DNA from: Chryseobacterium pennae
Lineage (GTDB): Bacteria > Bacteroidota > Bacteroidia > Flavobacteriales > Weeksellaceae
DNA: 64,000 nucleotides
Assembly (NCBI RefSeq): GCF_003385515.1
Contig: NZ_QNVT01000007.1
Location: 143,832 to 207,831, forward strand
Direction of reading: 5' to 3'
The notes below the pieces were generated by a model. It had not been told where the DNA came from, ran no database searches, and was given only the letters and a program-made list of their open reading frames with translations. Positions 25,828 through 33,897 of this stretch are shown in pieces. A program made the translations under genes and the position numbers. Position 1 is the first letter of the stretch; every line of letters starts with the position of its first letter.

Positions 25828-27108
25828 TTAGTCTATTGCTTTTAATAATCCTCCTGATGTTTTACTGATGTTGGCATCTATTTCAGGTCTTCCTTTATAT
25901 CTTACCGATCCTCCTGAAGAGGCCCTTACTTTCAGTTTTCCTGATACATTTACACTAAGGTTACCCCCGGAAGTAGCTTCTGTTTCAAGATAAGTAAATT
26001 CCAGATCATCTGCTTTACACAGTGCTCCACTACTGATATCAATAGTTCCGGAGTCTGCTTTTCCGCGCAGGCTGATATTGGAACCGCTTGAAATTTTGAC
26101 ACCGATATTCCCCGATGTAATTCCTGCTCTGATATTTGATCCGGAAGAAGCTGAAATGTTTGTAGTATTTGAAACCTTGAAATCTCCTGTTAGGTTGGAA
26201 CCGGATGAAGCATCAATTTTCATATTTTTCTCCTGAATAGACTGCACTACTGTAAAGTTAGATCCTGATGATACATCAATATTTTCCATTCTTGGGGAAG
26301 ATACATTGATACTCAAATTTTTAAATCTCAGATTTCTTACCCCTTTATTATCGATATAAACTTTCAAAACTCCATTCTCCACTTTTGTAATAATATATTG
26401 CAGCTTATCTGCATCTGCAATCACTTTTACACTGGTTTGTTTTTCCTGTTTAAAGATTACGTTTACTCCTGTACTCACCTGGATTCCTGAAAAATCGCCT
26501 ACATTCCTTGCTTCTCCGTTCAGGTAAGATGAATTATTCTCTGAAGTCAGGCTATTTCTTGTGCTGGTTACCGGATTCTTTTTCGTTTCGCTGGAGTTGA
26601 TGATCTTGCTTACATCATCCATGGAAAGTTTTCCGTCAAGCATTACAAAAATGTTTTCACCGTTTCCCCCGTCAATACTCAGCAACAGGTCTTCTAAAAT
26701 ACCGTTCTTAGCTTCTGCGGAAAGAAATTTCACTTTAGCCCCTGCGTTATTCACCGACATGATTTCGCTATAGTTCAGATTTTTCAAATAAGATGAAATA
26801 TCTTTACCCAGCTGAGACGTATTAGTCTGAACCTTGCGGCCATCAACAGTATTTCCTTTTTCCTGATTTTCAGTAATAAGAATTTTTAATCCGTTGATTT
26901 TTGATAATAACGGTTTAATCTGATCCAGCTGGGAATCATCTATATTGAGACTGCTCAGCATACCAAACATTGGTTTTGCAATCTTAATAGAGGTTACTCC
27001 TTCCACTTCCTGATATTTGTCAAAGAGCTGGTCAAATTTATCTTTTTGTCCATATACATTAAAGAAATGGGAAAAAGCGAGAGCGAATATTATGAATAGT
27101 TTTTTCAT
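25828..27108 (-). CDS. DUF4252 plus DUF2807 envelope protein
   Basis: Two-domain exported protein of 426 residues. After the signal peptide (about 1-20) comes a DUF4252 domain (about 22-170), paralogous to the next gene product and ending in the matching NIFVMLDGKLSMDDVSKII segment. A linker leads to a DUF2807 domain (about 205-415), a right-handed beta-helix-like repeat of SSGSN motifs also called the putative auto-transporter adhesin head domain. Likely located in the periplasm or on the outer membrane. Joining both families in one chain next to a sigma factor suggests a role as output or sensor of that regulator. Confidence 0.75.
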   Translation of the reverse strand: MKKLFIIFALAFSHFFNVYGQKDKFDQLFDKYQEVEGVTSIKIAKPMFGMLSSLNIDDSQLDQIKPLLSKINGLKILITENQEKGNTVDGRKVQTNTSQLGKDISSYLKNLNYSEIMSVNNAGAKVKFLSAEAKNGILEDLLLSIDGGNGENIFVMLDGKLSMDDVSKIINSSETKKNPVTSTRNSLTSENNSSYLNGEARNVGDFSGIQVSTGVNVIFKQEKQTSVKVIADADKLQYIITKVENGVLKVYIDNKGVRNLRFKNLSINVSSPRMENIDVSSGSNFTVVQSIQEKNMKIDASSGSNLTGDFKVSNTTNISASSGSNIRAGITSGNIGVKISSGSNISLRGKADSGTIDISSGALCKADDLEFTYLETEATSGGNLSVNVSGKLKVRASSGGSVRYKGRPEIDANISKTSGGLLKAID

Positions 27109-27157
27109 GAGTCAATTTTTATTTTCTTAAGGTTAATGATGGCAATTCTTTTTCCGA

Positions 27158-27829
27158 TTAATAATCATCATCTACCACCGTAGGCTGTGCCAGTTTTTCA
27201 CTAACGTTATTTGCAAATATCTGGAATGAATACTTTGTTACATTGATTGCTTCTTCTACATTGTCTATTCTTTTACCATTTACAATGACATAAGAATTTT
27301 CATATCCTGTAGAATCTTTAGACTTATTATTTTGTAAAGAGGAGTTGTCTGCATACCTTGGTTTTCTTTCTTTTTTAAGTCTTCCTCTTTTCGGCAATAT
27401 CTCATCCATTACATCTTTTTCAGCCACATGATTATCCTGAAAGATAGAATCTTTTTTTGTTCCTGAAATAGAATCGGTATGATTTACTGCCACCTGCTCC
27501 TGGTGATTATTATTTTCTTCAATGAAGCCGGATTTTTGCCTTAATACTTCATTTTTCACCAGACTTTCCTTATCATGAACTTCTGTTCCGGAATTGTTTT
27601 TAAGGAGAAGTCCGACACCAAAGACCAGCATTATACTGGCGGCCATCCAGAACCATTTGGGAAAAGAGGGCTTTCTCTTTTCTTCCAACGGAATAACAGG
27701 AGTTGCATTCTCTTCAGGCTTTGTATTTTCTGCCTGTTGAAGAAAATCATCAAAGCTCCATTCCATTTTTTCTTCCTTTATATCCCGGAAGATTTCATCG
27801 TATTTATCTTGTAATTGATCTTTTTTCAT
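27158..27829 (-). CDS. Single-pass membrane protein, probable anti-sigma partner
   Basis: The 223-residue protein is not a recognised family member. It has an acidic and basic N-terminal cytoplasmic part (about 1-72), one membrane segment (about 75-95) and a hydrophilic C-terminal part of about 125 residues, rich in Lys, Asp and Asn. Its start overlaps the end of the ECF sigma factor gene by 26 bases. This order and topology are typical of anti-sigma factors, so that role is inferred, although no zinc-binding anti-sigma motif is present. Confidence 0.55.
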   Translation of the reverse strand: MKKDQLQDKYDEIFRDIKEEKMEWSFDDFLQQAENTKPEENATPVIPLEEKRKPSFPKWFWMAASIMLVFGVGLLLKNNSGTEVHDKESLVKNEVLRQKSGFIEENNNHQEQVAVNHTDSISGTKKDSIFQDNHVAEKDVMDEILPKRGRLKKERKPRYADNSSLQNNKSKDSTGYENSYVIVNGKRIDNVEEAINVTKYSFQIFANNVSEKLAQPTVVDDDY

Positions 27830-28313
27830 AGCTCATCAGTTGTGAGATTTGTTCTTTTACTTTTTGTCTTGCCCGCATAAGGTTTACCCTTACTGCATTT
27901 TCCTCCATTTCCAGCATTTCGGAAATTTCAGAAACATCGTACTCTTCTACATCTTTCAAGTGGATCACCAGTTTCTGTTTTTCGGGGAGCTGATTGATAA
28001 ATCCTATAATATATTCTTTAAGATTATCAACTTCCATACTGTAAAGTTCCGACCGGTGAAGCTGCATATCCGCAAAGCCTATCTTCACATCGTGATGCTT
28101 CAGACGGTTCAGGCATTCGTTCCGGACAGACTTCAGCGCATAGGATTTTAAATTCCCAAACTGCTCCAGTTCATCCCGTTTCTGCCAGAATTTCATCATA
28201 ATATCCTGCACTACATCTTCTGCCTCATCACTACTCATGACGAATCGCTTCGCAAAACGATACATCTCGTCTTTGAGAATAAACACCGTATTCTTGAAAG
28301 TTTCTTGGGTCAT
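27804..28313 (-). CDS. ECF-type RNA polymerase sigma factor
   Basis: Sigma-70 family regulator of 169 residues. Region 2 (about 10-80) includes SSDEAEDVVQDIMMKFWQ and the DNA-melting stretch LKSYALKSVRNECLNRLK. Region 4 (about 105-160) has QLPEKQKLVIHLKDVEEYDVSEISEML, a helix-turn-helix that would contact the -35 element. It heads a four-gene operon with a membrane protein and two DUF4252 proteins, and its stop overlaps the next start by 26 bases. A short inverted repeat lies in its leader. The signal that activates it is unknown. Confidence 0.9.
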   Translation of the reverse strand: MTQETFKNTVFILKDEMYRFAKRFVMSSDEAEDVVQDIMMKFWQKRDELEQFGNLKSYALKSVRNECLNRLKHHDVKIGFADMQLHRSELYSMEVDNLKEYIIGFINQLPEKQKLVIHLKDVEEYDVSEISEMLEMEENAVRVNLMRARQKVKEQISQLMSYEKRSITR

Positions 28314-28331
28314 GAGTTTTGTTTCTTATAG

Positions 28332-28351
28332 GTAAGACAATTGGTCTTTAC
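28332..28351. promoter_or_regulatory. Inverted repeat upstream of the sigma factor gene
   Basis: GTAAGAC-AATTG-GTCTTTAC is a near-perfect dyad centred about 28 bases before the sigma factor start codon. It has no T run and could be an operator. No standard TAnnTTTG promoter was found here, in keeping with special regulation. Confidence 0.3.
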
Positions 28352-28371
28352 AATCTATTACATCAAAAATA

Positions 28372-28403
28372 AAAAAACTTCAAAAATATTTGAAGTTTTT
28401 ATT
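28372..28403 (-). terminator. Terminator of the GlmU-like gene
   Basis: AAAACTTCAAA and TTTGAAGTTTT pair around a short loop, with A and T runs on both sides. It lies just after the stop codon of the minus-strand GlmU-like gene. Confidence 0.7.
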
Positions 28404-28412
28404 ATCATTAGA

Positions 28413-29573
28413 TTAATATGTCTCAAAAATATGCTTCAGAATTGCCTTATCTTCTTCCGTTAAAGCTACTTTTCTTCTCGCCATCGCCCTTTCTGCCACT
28501 TCATACACTTTATCCAATCTGAATCTTTCATCATCTTTTAAACCTCCCCATGAGAAATTTTCCACAAGGTTCGGTGGAAAACCCGGTTTGAAAATATTGG
28601 ATGCCACTCCTACAACGGTTCCGGTATTTAACTGAGTATTGATAGCAGTTTTAGAGTGGTCACCCATAATCATCCCGGCAAATTGTAAACCTGTATCTTC
28701 AAAAGCTTTGGTTCTGTAACTCCAGAATTTTACATGTCCGTAGTTATTTTTCATATTGGATGAATTGGTATCGGCTCCAAAGTTACACCATTCGCCAATC
28801 ACAGAATTTCCGACAAAGCCTTCATGGCCTTTGCTTGAATATCCGAAAATAATAATATTGTTTACTTCTCCTCCTACTTTACAATGTGGCCCTACCGTGG
28901 TAGCACCATAGATTTTAGCCCCTAGATTAAATTTAGAATCGTCACAAAGCGCAATAGGCCCACGAAGATGACACCCTTCCATTACTTCTGTATTTTTCCC
29001 GATATAGATTTTTCCTGTTTTCGTATTGATCGTTGAAAATTCAACAGAAGCCCCCTCTTCGATGAAAAGGTCTTTTTTGTCACCTAAAAACCCATTGGTA
29101 GAAGACAATTCCTGTGAAGTTCTTCCATGGGTAAGCAGAGCAAAGTCAAAATCAATCGCATGATGATTGTAAGTAAACAGATCGGCCGGCTTTTTGAAAA
29201 AGATCAGTTCTTCCTTAATATCCGTCATTTTTTCGATCTGATGAAGGGAAAACCCTTTCATATTAATCTTCGCTGCTACCAATTCATCTTCATATACCAA
29301 TGCCTCTCCCTGCTTAAGGTCTTTGATCTGCTGAATAACAGATTCTGTGGGAATAAAGTTCGGAACGATAAAAAGACTCTCTTTTTCTTCCGGAACTTTA
29401 AATTTATCCTGAAGGTACATTTCTGTAAAAAAAGAAACTTCTGTATTCTCCAGAATTCTCTGCCATCTTTCAGAGAAAGTAAGGATTCCGCATCGCATCG
29501 CTGCAACCGGTCTTGTAAAGGTAAGCGGAAGAAAATCTTCCCAATATTGTGCGTCTGAAAATACTAATTGCAT
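28413..29573 (-). CDS. GlmU-family sugar nucleotidyltransferase-like protein
   Basis: Bacteroidota GlmU-related protein of 386 residues. The N-terminal half (about 1-200) is a divergent nucleotidyltransferase domain that starts LVFSDAQYWEDFLPLTFTRPVAAMRCG. The C-terminal half (about 200-345) has left-handed beta-helix hexapeptide repeats (IYIGKNTEVMEGCHLRGPIALC and following), as in acyltransferases. By analogy it could make or modify UDP-N-acetylglucosamine for cell-wall synthesis, but divergence from true GlmU leaves the reaction uncertain. It is separate from the sigma operon, with its own terminator. Confidence 0.82.
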   Translation of the reverse strand: MQLVFSDAQYWEDFLPLTFTRPVAAMRCGILTFSERWQRILENTEVSFFTEMYLQDKFKVPEEKESLFIVPNFIPTESVIQQIKDLKQGEALVYEDELVAAKINMKGFSLHQIEKMTDIKEELIFFKKPADLFTYNHHAIDFDFALLTHGRTSQELSSTNGFLGDKKDLFIEEGASVEFSTINTKTGKIYIGKNTEVMEGCHLRGPIALCDDSKFNLGAKIYGATTVGPHCKVGGEVNNIIIFGYSSKGHEGFVGNSVIGEWCNFGADTNSSNMKNNYGHVKFWSYRTKAFEDTGLQFAGMIMGDHSKTAINTQLNTGTVVGVASNIFKPGFPPNLVENFSWGGLKDDERFRLDKVYEVAERAMARRKVALTEEDKAILKHIFETY

Positions 29574-29639
29574 TTTTTAGATGTTAAAGGTTACAAGACA
29601 GAAGGTAAAGACTAAGGCCGAACTTTTACTGTCTAAAAA

Positions 29640-29647
29640 CAAAAATA
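29640..29647 (-). promoter_or_regulatory. Possible -7 element of the GlmU-like gene
   Basis: TATTTTTG on the minus strand matches TAnnTTTG and lies about 66 bases before the start codon. Sequence here is A/T-rich, so chance matches are likely. Confidence 0.25.
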
Positions 29648-29650
29648 CAA

Positions 29651-29730
29651 AAAGATGGGAGAAGTTGGGAGAGAAGACAGAAGATAATAAATGGATAGAT
29701 AAGAGACAAAGAGATGAGAGATGGATGATA
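29651..29730. repeat. Purine-rich degenerate short repeat
   Basis: The plus strand is nearly all A and G, with loose repeats such as GGGAGAAGTTGGGAGAGAAG and ATAAGAGACAAAGAGATGAG. Its complement resembles the pyrimidine-rich stretch at 15359-15426. A frame is open through it, but the peptide is low complexity and unlikely to be made. Confidence 0.35.
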
Positions 29731-29780
29731 CCTTTGACATATCCTATCTTGTTCATAAGTTCTGTCATTTATTTTTTACA

Positions 29781-29816
29781 ACAAAAAAGCCTTCCAAAAG
29801 ATTGAAAGGCTTTAAT
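29781..29816 (-). terminator. Terminator of the L31 gene
   Basis: On the minus strand AAAGCCTTTC and GGAAGGCTTT pair around an 8-base loop and are followed by a T run. It lies about 20 bases after the L31 stop codon. Confidence 0.75.
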
Positions 29817-29834
29817 ATTTTGAGTATACAAAAA

Positions 29835-30086
29835 TTACTTAGCGAATTTTTTGTATTTGTTCATGAACTTATCAACTCTACCAGCTGTGTCAACTAACTT
29901 AACTTTACCTGTGTAGAAAGGGTGAGAAGTTGAAGAGATTTCCATTTTGATTAATGGATACTCTTGTCCTTCGAACTCGATAGTATCTTTTGTTTCTGCA
30001 GTAGATTTGCAAAGAAACACCTCGTCGTTACTCATATCTTTGAAAACAACAAGTCTATAATTTTCTGGGTGGATTCCGTTTTTCAT
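29835..30086 (-). CDS. rpmE2: 50S ribosomal protein L31 type B
   Basis: Large-subunit ribosomal protein of 83 residues. It starts [17 protein letters not shown] and ends in the family's [27 protein letters not shown] stretch. It lacks the CxxC zinc-binding pairs of type A L31 and so belongs to the zinc-independent type B form, which has the longer central insertion seen here. In many bacteria the zinc-free form replaces the zinc form under zinc limitation. Here no second L31 gene is visible in the window. It is transcribed alone from a strong promoter. Confidence 0.95.
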   Translation of the reverse strand: MKNGIHPENYRLVVFKDMSNDEVFLCKSTAETKDTIEFEGQEYPLIKMEISSTSHPFYTGKVKLVDTAGRVDKFMNKYKKFAK

Positions 30087-30157
30087 AATGCTATTTTTAA
30101 AAAATTAAAGTTTGCTTTCGAAATAGTAATGGATATTTCTCTGCTAATTTTAGGTTG

Positions 30158-30187
30158 CAAAAGTACAACTTTTTTTCTAATATCCAA
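30158..30187 (-). promoter_or_regulatory. Promoter of rpmE2
   Basis: TACTTTTG on the minus strand (30158-30165) and TTG (30185-30187) are separated by 19 bases, matching the Bacteroidota consensus. The leader to the start codon is about 65 bases. Confidence 0.65.
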
Positions 30188-30237
30188 ATAGTGAATTCAA
30201 TATTTTTTTATTGATAAGAAATTCAAAGTATTTTCGT

Positions 30238-30245
30238 TAAATTTG
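30238..30245 (+). promoter_or_regulatory. -7 promoter element of the lipoprotein-MazG-aroA group
   Basis: TAAATTTG matches TAnnTTTG, 24 bases before the lipoprotein start codon. The nearest TTG (30221) is 14 bases upstream, a short spacing. Confidence 0.45.
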
Positions 30246-30269
30246 GAACTTACTTAAACTTTAATTTCG

Positions 30270-31679
30270 ATGAAATTCAAATTATTACTGGCTTTTTCTT
30301 TCTGGATGCTCCTTGTCGCAGTATCATGTAATAAGGATGACATTACGTTTGATGCACCTTCACAACAGTTAAGATTTTCAAGAGATACCGTATTCTGTGA
30401 TACCGTTTATAATCAGGTACGTTCCGAAACCTATGTAGTAAAAGTATATAATAATGAGGATAAAGATATTCTGATCCCAAGGGTGAATCTTGAGAATGGG
30501 GCATCATCATTATACAGAATCAATGTGGATGGAAAACCGGGATATGATTTTAAAGATGTTCCTCTGAGAAAAAAAGACAGCCTATATATATATGTAGAGA
30601 TTGCTCCACAGGCAACAGGGCCGGAAGCCATTGCTGAAGATAAGGTAATTTTCACAGGACCTGCCGGGCAGCAGCATGTAACCCTGTTCTCTGTGGTTCA
30701 GGATGCAGAATTCTTTATTCAGACTCCTACGAATCCTAATGTAATTACCAGTTCTACGACCTGGACCAATAATAAGGCGAAGATCATCTATGGAGATCTT
30801 ACCCTGGATAAGAACGTAACGTTGGATATAGATCCTGGCACCAAGGTATATTTCCACAAAAACAGTGGAATGAAAGTTTCATCGAATGCTGTTTTAAATA
30901 TTAATGGTACTTTAGACAAGCAGGTTATCCTTCGTGGTGACAGGAATGATCCTTATTATGATACGATATCCAAAAACTGGAATTCTATTAAAATGGAACC
31001 TGCATCTATTCTTAATATGAATCACGCCAGATTATTCGGAGGAACAAAAGGTCTGGAGATGAAACAGACCACTGCCAATATTACCAATTCATTTATACAT
31101 ACTTTCTTTGAATATGGAATTTATGCCGTCAATTCTAAAGTTACAGCAAGCAACTTAGTGATGAATAACTGTGGTTCATCATGTATCGGGATTTTCAAAG
31201 GCGGAAGCCATAATTATACTCATGCTACTGTTGCCAACTATTCTAAATCGATGGGAACTTTTAACAGAAATGGGATCTTCGTAACGAATGAATGGAAGAA
31301 TGAAAAAGGACAGTCAGAGCAAGGTGCTTTACAGCAATTTAACCTCAGAAACAGCATCGTTTATTCTGACAGGGATAATGCATTACAGTTTGAAGCAACA
31401 CCCGGACAACAGTTTGACTACATAATTCAAAACTGTTTATTGAAATATTCCGGTACTTCAGAAGCTGGGTTTACGTTTGATAATAATGTAAATGTAGTAG
31501 AGACAATCAAAAATGAGGATCCTCAGTTTATGAATTATTTTGCTGCAAAAATGAATCTAAGAGTAAAAACGACATCTCCGGCAAAAGGAAAAGGAAATGT
31601 AACTGTAGCAGGCAACGTACCTTTTGATATTGTAAATGAATCAAGAACCACTAACCCTACACTCGGAGCTTATCAATAA
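30270..31679 (+). CDS. Lipoprotein with parallel beta-helix-like region, unknown function
   Basis: The 469-residue protein has a lipoprotein signal peptide ending at Cys20 (LVAVSC). An N-terminal beta-rich domain (about 25-150) resembles an Ig-like fold. It is followed by a long repetitive region (about 170-420) with regular strands and asparagines (VTLDIDPGTKVYFHKNSG, VLNINGTLDKQVILRGD), as in right-handed beta-helix proteins. No enzyme motif is seen. It is probably on the outer membrane. Its stop codon overlaps the next start (TAATG), so it is coupled to a MazG-like pyrophosphohydrolase. Confidence 0.65.
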   Translation: MKFKLLLAFSFWMLLVAVSCNKDDITFDAPSQQLRFSRDTVFCDTVYNQVRSETYVVKVYNNEDKDILIPRVNLENGASSLYRINVDGKPGYDFKDVPLRKKDSLYIYVEIAPQATGPEAIAEDKVIFTGPAGQQHVTLFSVVQDAEFFIQTPTNPNVITSSTTWTNNKAKIIYGDLTLDKNVTLDIDPGTKVYFHKNSGMKVSSNAVLNINGTLDKQVILRGDRNDPYYDTISKNWNSIKMEPASILNMNHARLFGGTKGLEMKQTTANITNSFIHTFFEYGIYAVNSKVTASNLVMNNCGSSCIGIFKGGSHNYTHATVANYSKSMGTFNRNGIFVTNEWKNEKGQSEQGALQQFNLRNSIVYSDRDNALQFEATPGQQFDYIIQNCLLKYSGTSEAGFTFDNNVNVVETIKNEDPQFMNYFAAKMNLRVKTTSPAKGKGNVTVAGNVPFDIVNESRTTNPTLGAYQ

Positions 31680-32005
31680 TGGAAATTACGCAATTACAAC
31701 AGCAGGTTGACGAATGGATAAAAACCATCGGTGTAAGATATTTTAATGAACTGACCAATATGGCCATGCTTACTGAAGAAGTAGGTGAAGTAGCCAGAAT
31801 CATTGCCAGAAGATATGGTGAACAGAGTGAAAAGGAAAGTGATAAAAGCAAAGATCTTGGCGAGGAGCTGGCAGATGTCCTGTTTGTAACATTATGTCTG
31901 GCTAACCAAACCGGTGTTAATCTGCAGGATGCTTTTGACAGAAAAATGAAAATAAAAACCGATCGTGATAAAGATCGTCATCAGAATAATGAGAAATTAA
32001 AATAA
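31679..32005 (+). CDS. MazG-like nucleotide pyrophosphohydrolase
   Basis: Probable all-alpha NTP pyrophosphatase of 108 residues that removes pyrophosphate from nucleoside triphosphates, possibly noncanonical ones. The metal-binding helices carry TEEVGEVARIIARR (about 31-44) and KDLGEELADVLFVTLCLAN (about 60-78), the EExxE and ExxD pattern of the MazG superfamily. A charged C terminus follows. The start overlaps the stop of the lipoprotein gene by one base. aroA starts 73 bases downstream and may be in the same transcript. Confidence 0.85.
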   Translation: MEITQLQQQVDEWIKTIGVRYFNELTNMAMLTEEVGEVARIIARRYGEQSEKESDKSKDLGEELADVLFVTLCLANQTGVNLQDAFDRKMKIKTDRDKDRHQNNEKLK

Positions 32006-32078
32006 GACTCCAGATGCTAGATTTCAAATACAATCACACTTGAAATACGGCATTCGGATTCTGAAATCTGAAGAAATA

Positions 32079-33305
32079 ATGAAGAAGCTAGAAAAATCAA
32101 CATTAATAGGAAATAAAACAGTACAGATCAGCGGTTCGAAAAGTATTTCGAATCGTTTATTGATTCTGGAAAGTCTGTTTAGTAATATAAAAATCGGGAA
32201 TTTATCTAATTCTCAGGATACTCAATTGCTGAAAAAGGCATTGTCTGAAGTTACGGATGTAGTAGATATTCACCATGCAGGAACAGCGATGCGTTTCCTT
32301 ACATCCTACTACTCTATTCAGGAGGGAAAAACTACAATACTTACCGGCTCCGGAAGAATGAAGGAAAGGCCTATCAAAAATCTGGTAAGTGCCCTGAAAG
32401 ATCTTGGTGCTGAGATCGAATATATGGAAAACGAAGGGTTTCCCCCTTTAAAAATCACAGGAAAAAAGATTACACAGACTTCTGTAAATGTCCCTGCTAA
32501 TATTTCCAGCCAGTTTATTACTTCTCTGCTTCTTATTGCAGGAAAACTTGAAAACGGACTGGAAATTCGTCTTGTGGGAGAAGTGACTTCAAGATCTTAT
32601 ATTGAAATGACCCTTGATATTCTGACAAGATTTGGAATTAAAAACAGCTTTGAAGGAAATACCATTAAAGTAGAACCTTTCACTCAAAATAATGACGCTT
32701 CCACCAAAAGCTACGAAGTGGAAAGTGACTGGAGCTCTGCATCCTACTTCTACTCGATCTGTGCGTTGGGAAGAGAAACCATTCATCTGAAAAGTTTCTA
32801 CAAAGAATCTACCCAAGGAGATTCAGCTATTGCAAAAATTTATGAGAATTTCTTCGGGATTACAACAACCTATTCTGAAGCTGAACATCAACTTACGCTG
32901 GAACCTCAGCCTGATTTTTCTTTCCCTGAAAAAATTATCCTCGACATGAACAACTGTCCGGATATTGCACAAACACTTTGTGTAACGGCTGCTGCATTGA
33001 AAATTCCTTTTGAAATTTCAGGATTGGGGACATTAAGAGTAAAAGAAACAGACAGGCTTCAGGCTTTATATAATGAACTGAAGAAGCTGGGTACAGAAAC
33101 AGAAATTACAGATTTAACCATTGAATCGGTAAGTTTTGGAGAACCTGAAAAATCTATTTCAATCAAAACATACCAAGATCACAGAATGGCCATGAGCTTT
33201 GCCCCTTACTGCCTGATCGGGGAACTTACTATTGAAGATGAAAATGTTGTGGAAAAATCTTACCCGATGTTCTGGGAAGACCTTTCAAGCATTATGTCAA
33301 ATTAA
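32079..33305 (+). CDS. aroA: 3-phosphoshikimate 1-carboxyvinyltransferase (EPSP synthase)
   Basis: Sixth step of the shikimate pathway: transfers the enolpyruvyl group of PEP to shikimate 3-phosphate. From ATG 32079 the product has 408 residues, slightly shorter than the E. coli enzyme. Motifs present are GSKSISNRLLIL (shikimate-phosphate binding), HAGTAMRFLTS, the basic/acidic LRVKETDRLQAL segment, and DHRMAMSFAP near the C terminus. The frame continues upstream to 32040 with a TTG, but that part lies in an inverted repeat and the ATG gives the normal N terminus. Confidence 0.94.
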   Translation: MKKLEKSTLIGNKTVQISGSKSISNRLLILESLFSNIKIGNLSNSQDTQLLKKALSEVTDVVDIHHAGTAMRFLTSYYSIQEGKTTILTGSGRMKERPIKNLVSALKDLGAEIEYMENEGFPPLKITGKKITQTSVNVPANISSQFITSLLLIAGKLENGLEIRLVGEVTSRSYIEMTLDILTRFGIKNSFEGNTIKVEPFTQNNDASTKSYEVESDWSSASYFYSICALGRETIHLKSFYKESTQGDSAIAKIYENFFGITTTYSEAEHQLTLEPQPDFSFPEKIILDMNNCPDIAQTLCVTAAALKIPFEISGLGTLRVKETDRLQALYNELKKLGTETEITDLTIESVSFGEPEKSISIKTYQDHRMAMSFAPYCLIGELTIEDENVVEKSYPMFWEDLSSIMSN

Positions 33306-33321
33306 TTTGAAAATCTGAAAA

Positions 33322-33363
33322 TGTGGTAGTTTGAGAATGAATCATTGAGTATTCTCAAATTAC
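33322..33363. repeat. Inverted repeat after aroA
   Basis: GTAGTTTGAGAAT and ATTCTCAAATTAC are complementary with one mismatch around a 12-base loop. No T run follows. Similar words (TTTCAAATTCTCAAA) occur near 2570, so this may be a dispersed repeat rather than a terminator. Confidence 0.4.
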
Positions 33364-33390
33364 TGCATCCATTAAAAACCACACCCAATC

Positions 33391-33879
33391 ATGAAAAAAT
33401 ATCTGATCTTATTTGCCCTGACGCTTCCGTTATCAATATGGGCACAGTACCTTCTTCCCAATGAAGAAATCATCTATTCTTTTGAAACAAAAAACGGAAA
33501 GAAAATGACATTGGTAAAAGATAAAAAAGATGAATACATTCAATATCGTTTCGGAAATAAGACTAAAGTAGAAATGGAGTTTCCTGCAGCAAGAACTAAA
33601 GATAGCTGGAAACAGTTTAGCTACAGATCTTATCACAGAGGCGGAGGGAAGCAAAATGCAGGAATGGATCTGAGTTACTTGTCATTCACTAATAATAACT
33701 ATCAGTATCAGGTATACAATTCTTATTATGCGGAAGATGCATCCCATTCCACAGGAGTTACTGTAACAGATAACAAAGGGAAAGAAACCGATATTCCGGG
33801 GATATACAAATCGATAAAGGGCAATCTAAACAGTTTGGACGAATCCACATTGATTGTAAAAGAGAATACAGGATTATAA
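33391..33879 (+). CDS. Small secreted protein, unknown function
   Basis: The 162-residue protein has a signal peptide of about 18 residues (MKKYLILFALTLPLSIWAQ). The mature part is rich in Tyr, Lys and Ser, with likely beta strands and no cysteine. No family is recognised. It begins 85 bases after aroA and 18 bases before the next secreted protein gene, with which it probably forms a pair. Confidence 0.5.
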   Translation: MKKYLILFALTLPLSIWAQYLLPNEEIIYSFETKNGKKMTLVKDKKDEYIQYRFGNKTKVEMEFPAARTKDSWKQFSYRSYHRGGGKQNAGMDLSYLSFTNNNYQYQVYNSYYAEDASHSTGVTVTDNKGKETDIPGIYKSIKGNLNSLDESTLIVKENTGL

Positions 33880-33897
33880 TTCCTGAATATTTTTCCT

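Noticed and set aside
25828..27108. True autotransporter adhesin suggested by the DUF2807 nickname
   Set aside because: There is no C-terminal barrel domain for autotransport; the protein is better described as DUF4252 plus DUF2807.
29581..29805. Plus-strand open frame in the purine-rich tract
   Set aside because: The peptide is low-complexity Lys/Glu/Arg sequence that follows from the repeat; no promoter or family match.
32040..32078. Longer N terminus of aroA starting at TTG 32040
   Set aside because: The extra 13 codons lie in an inverted repeat and the ATG at 32079 gives the usual EPSP synthase start.
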